From: JBGCDD01 sp045105075
GTDB lineage: Bacteria > Pseudomonadota > Alphaproteobacteria > Rhodobacterales > Rhodobacteraceae
Direction of reading: 5' to 3'
NCBI GenBank assembly: GCA_045105075.1
Contig: JBGCDD010000107.1
Location: 1 to 6,422 of the forward strand
Length of the DNA: 6,422 nt
The translations under genes and the position numbers were made by a program. Of this stretch, positions 5,091 to 6,422 are shown one piece after another (position 1 is the stretch's first letter; every line of letters begins with the position of its first letter). The notes under the pieces are model-generated. The model was not told where the DNA came from. It saw nothing but the letters and a program-made list of their open reading frames with translations, and did no database searches.

Positions 5091-6422
5091 TTATTCAGCC
5101 GCTTCTTGGGTCTCATGAGGTTCCTCATCCACATGGGCCACGCGCGCGCCCGATTTGGTCGAGGTCACAACCCCAAGCGATTTCAGCTTGCGGTGCAGCG
5201 CGCTGCGTTCCATGCCGACAAAAGACGCGGTGCGGCTGATATTGCCACCAAAGCGGTTGATCTGGGTCAGCAGGTATTCACGCTCAAACGCTTCGCGGGC
5301 CTCGCGCAGCGGCAGGGTCGCCAGCGCGCCCGACAGCACAACCCGACCCTCTTCGCCAGCCTTGTCGTCTTCGGTGGGCAATTCGCGCGCCTCGATTGGG
5401 CCATTGCCTTCGCCCAGAATCAACACGCGCTCGATCAGGTTTTTCAACTGACGCACGTTGCCCGGCCAGATCATGGTTTGCATCAACGTCACCGCCTCTT
5501 CGCTGAGCGGGCGCAGCGGCAGCCCTTGCGCGGCATTGCACGCGGCAATGAAATGCTCGGCCAGCACCGGAATGTCTTCGCGGCGTTCTTCCAGCGAGGG
5601 CACCGGGATTGGCACCACGTTCAGGCGGTGAAACAGCTCCTGGCGGAACCGTTCGGCGCGGATTTCAAGGTCCAGATCCCGGTTGGTGCTGGAGATCACC
5701 CGCAGATCGACGCGCACTTTGTCAGTACCGCCCACCCGCTGGAATTGCTGATCCACAAGCACCCGCAGAATTTTGGATTGCGTGCCCAGCGGCATATCAG
5801 CGACTTCGTCAAAATAGATCACGCCTTCATGGGATTGCTCCAACAGGCCCGGCTCGATCCCTTTTTCTGCACTCTCACGGCCAAAGAGCACAGCTTCCAT
5901 CCGTTCCGGCTCAATGCTGGCGGAGGAGACAGTGACAAACGGACCATTTGCGCGGTTTGAATGTGCGTGAACGAAGCGCGCGGCCACTTCCTTGCCGGCC
6001 CCAGCTGGCCCAGTCAGCATGACCCGGCCATTGCTATTCGTGACCTTTTTCAACTGCCCCGTCAGCGTCTTGTAGGCTGTCGATTGCCCAATCATCTCGG
6101 CGGCGACAGCGTCCTTGCGACGTAACTTGCTGTTCTCATGCCGCAAGCGCGAGGCTTCCATGGCGCGGCTGACAACAACCATCAGCTGGTCAATGTTGAA
6201 CGGTTTTTCGATGTAGTCGTAGGCCCCTTGCTTAATGGCCGCGACCGCGATCTCGATGTTGCCATGCCCCGAAATGATAATAATCGGCACATCCGGATGC
6301 GAGCGGCGCACCGATTTGAGGATGTCGATGCCATCCATATCGCTGTCTTTGAGCCAGATATCGAGGATCATCAGCGCGGGCGCTTCGTCCTCAATTGCTT
6401 GCATACAATCCTCAGAGCTACC
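5091..6422 (-). CDS. ntrX: nitrogen regulation response regulator NtrX (5' end outside window)
   Basis: NtrX is the NtrC-family response regulator paired with the membrane kinase NtrY, controlling nitrogen, redox or envelope-related genes depending on species. The frame stays open to the window edge, so 443 residues are visible and roughly the first 35-40 are missing, including the acidic pair of the receiver. The ATG at 6402-6404 is internal, within the receiver. Numbering visible residues: phosphoacceptor Asp21 in MILDIWL, Ser51 in ISGHG, Lys73 in EKPFN. The AAA+ domain has Walker A GPAGAGKE (138-145), Walker B VIYFDE (201-206) and arginine-finger candidates Arg260 and Arg266 in FRQELFHRLNV. 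A Fis-type helix-turn-helix lies near 390-418 (GGNISRTASFVGMERSAL). The GAFTGA loop expected around 183-190 is absent: the sequence goes from LFGRES through EKGIEPGLLEQ. The protein therefore probably does not activate sigma-54 in the standard way. The C-terminal tail is acidic. The stop is TAA at 5091-5093, followed by the GC-rich hairpin. ntrY would be expected upstream, beyond the window. Confidence 0.95.
   Translation of the reverse strand, partial: GSSEDCMQAIEDEAPALMILDIWLKDSDMDGIDILKSVRRSHPDVPIIIISGHGNIEIAVAAIKQGAYDYIEKPFNIDQLMVVVSRAMEASRLRHENSKLRRKDAVAAEMIGQSTAYKTLTGQLKKVTNSNGRVMLTGPAGAGKEVAARFVHAHSNRANGPFVTVSSASIEPERMEAVLFGRESAEKGIEPGLLEQSHEGVIYFDEVADMPLGTQSKILRVLVDQQFQRVGGTDKVRVDLRVISSTNRDLDLEIRAERFRQELFHRLNVVPIPVPSLEERREDIPVLAEHFIAACNAAQGLPLRPLSEEAVTLMQTMIWPGNVRQLKNLIERVLILGEGNGPIEARELPTEDDKAGEEGRVVLSGALATLPLREAREAFEREYLLTQINRFGGNISRTASFVGMERSALHRKLKSLGVVTSTKSGARVAHVDEEPHETQEAAE

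Noticed and set aside
5106..5960. Plus-strand open frame (284 codons) opposite ntrX
   Set aside because: It is antisense to intact NtrX domains and has no recognisable motifs of its own.
6402..6404. ATG as the ntrX start
   Set aside because: The frame continues to the window edge with GSSEDC before it, and a receiver starting here would lack its first strands and acidic pocket. The gene is cut by the window.
1..6422. CRISPR array, tRNA/rRNA gene, insertion sequence or phage genes
   Set aside because: No regular direct repeats, cloverleaf, transposase motifs or terminal inverted repeats were seen; the window is a conserved housekeeping cluster.

Overview
The window looks like chromosomal DNA of an alphaproteobacterium, most likely a Rhodobacterales (Roseobacter-type) member. 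The grounds are the moderately high GC content, the gene order, the protein sequence style of NtrX and Hfq, and a G/C-run double hairpin of a kind common between genes in that group. This placement comes from recognition of families and context; no database search was run.

Read in the direction of transcription (minus strand, right to left), the layout is as follows. ntrX, a response regulator, is cut by the right edge of the window (5091-6422). A GC-rich double hairpin lies directly behind its stop (about 5046-5082). A 531-bp gap (4560-5090) follows; it also carries a plus-strand reading frame with a lipobox, perhaps a small lipoprotein gene or its remnant. Then come trkA (3183-4559), trkH (1646-3178), hfq (1278-1517) and hflX (7-1278).

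trkA and trkH are 4 bases apart, and hfq and hflX share one base (TGATG), so each pair is probably translationally coupled. A 128-bp leader separates trkH from hfq and contains a TTGACA hexamer, so hfq-hflX may have its own promoter as well as read-through from trk. The hairpin behind ntrX and the long gap suggest that trkA starts a new transcript and is not simply the tail of the ntrYX operon.

The order ntrX-trkA-(trkH)-hfq-hflX is a known alphaproteobacterial arrangement. NtrX is the response regulator of the NtrY sensor kinase. TrkA and TrkH form the gated potassium uptake system. Hfq is the RNA chaperone, and HflX is a ribosome-associated GTPase. The least ordinary points are that this NtrX lacks the GAFTGA loop used to contact sigma-54, and the unassigned lipobox ORF lying opposite to the operon.
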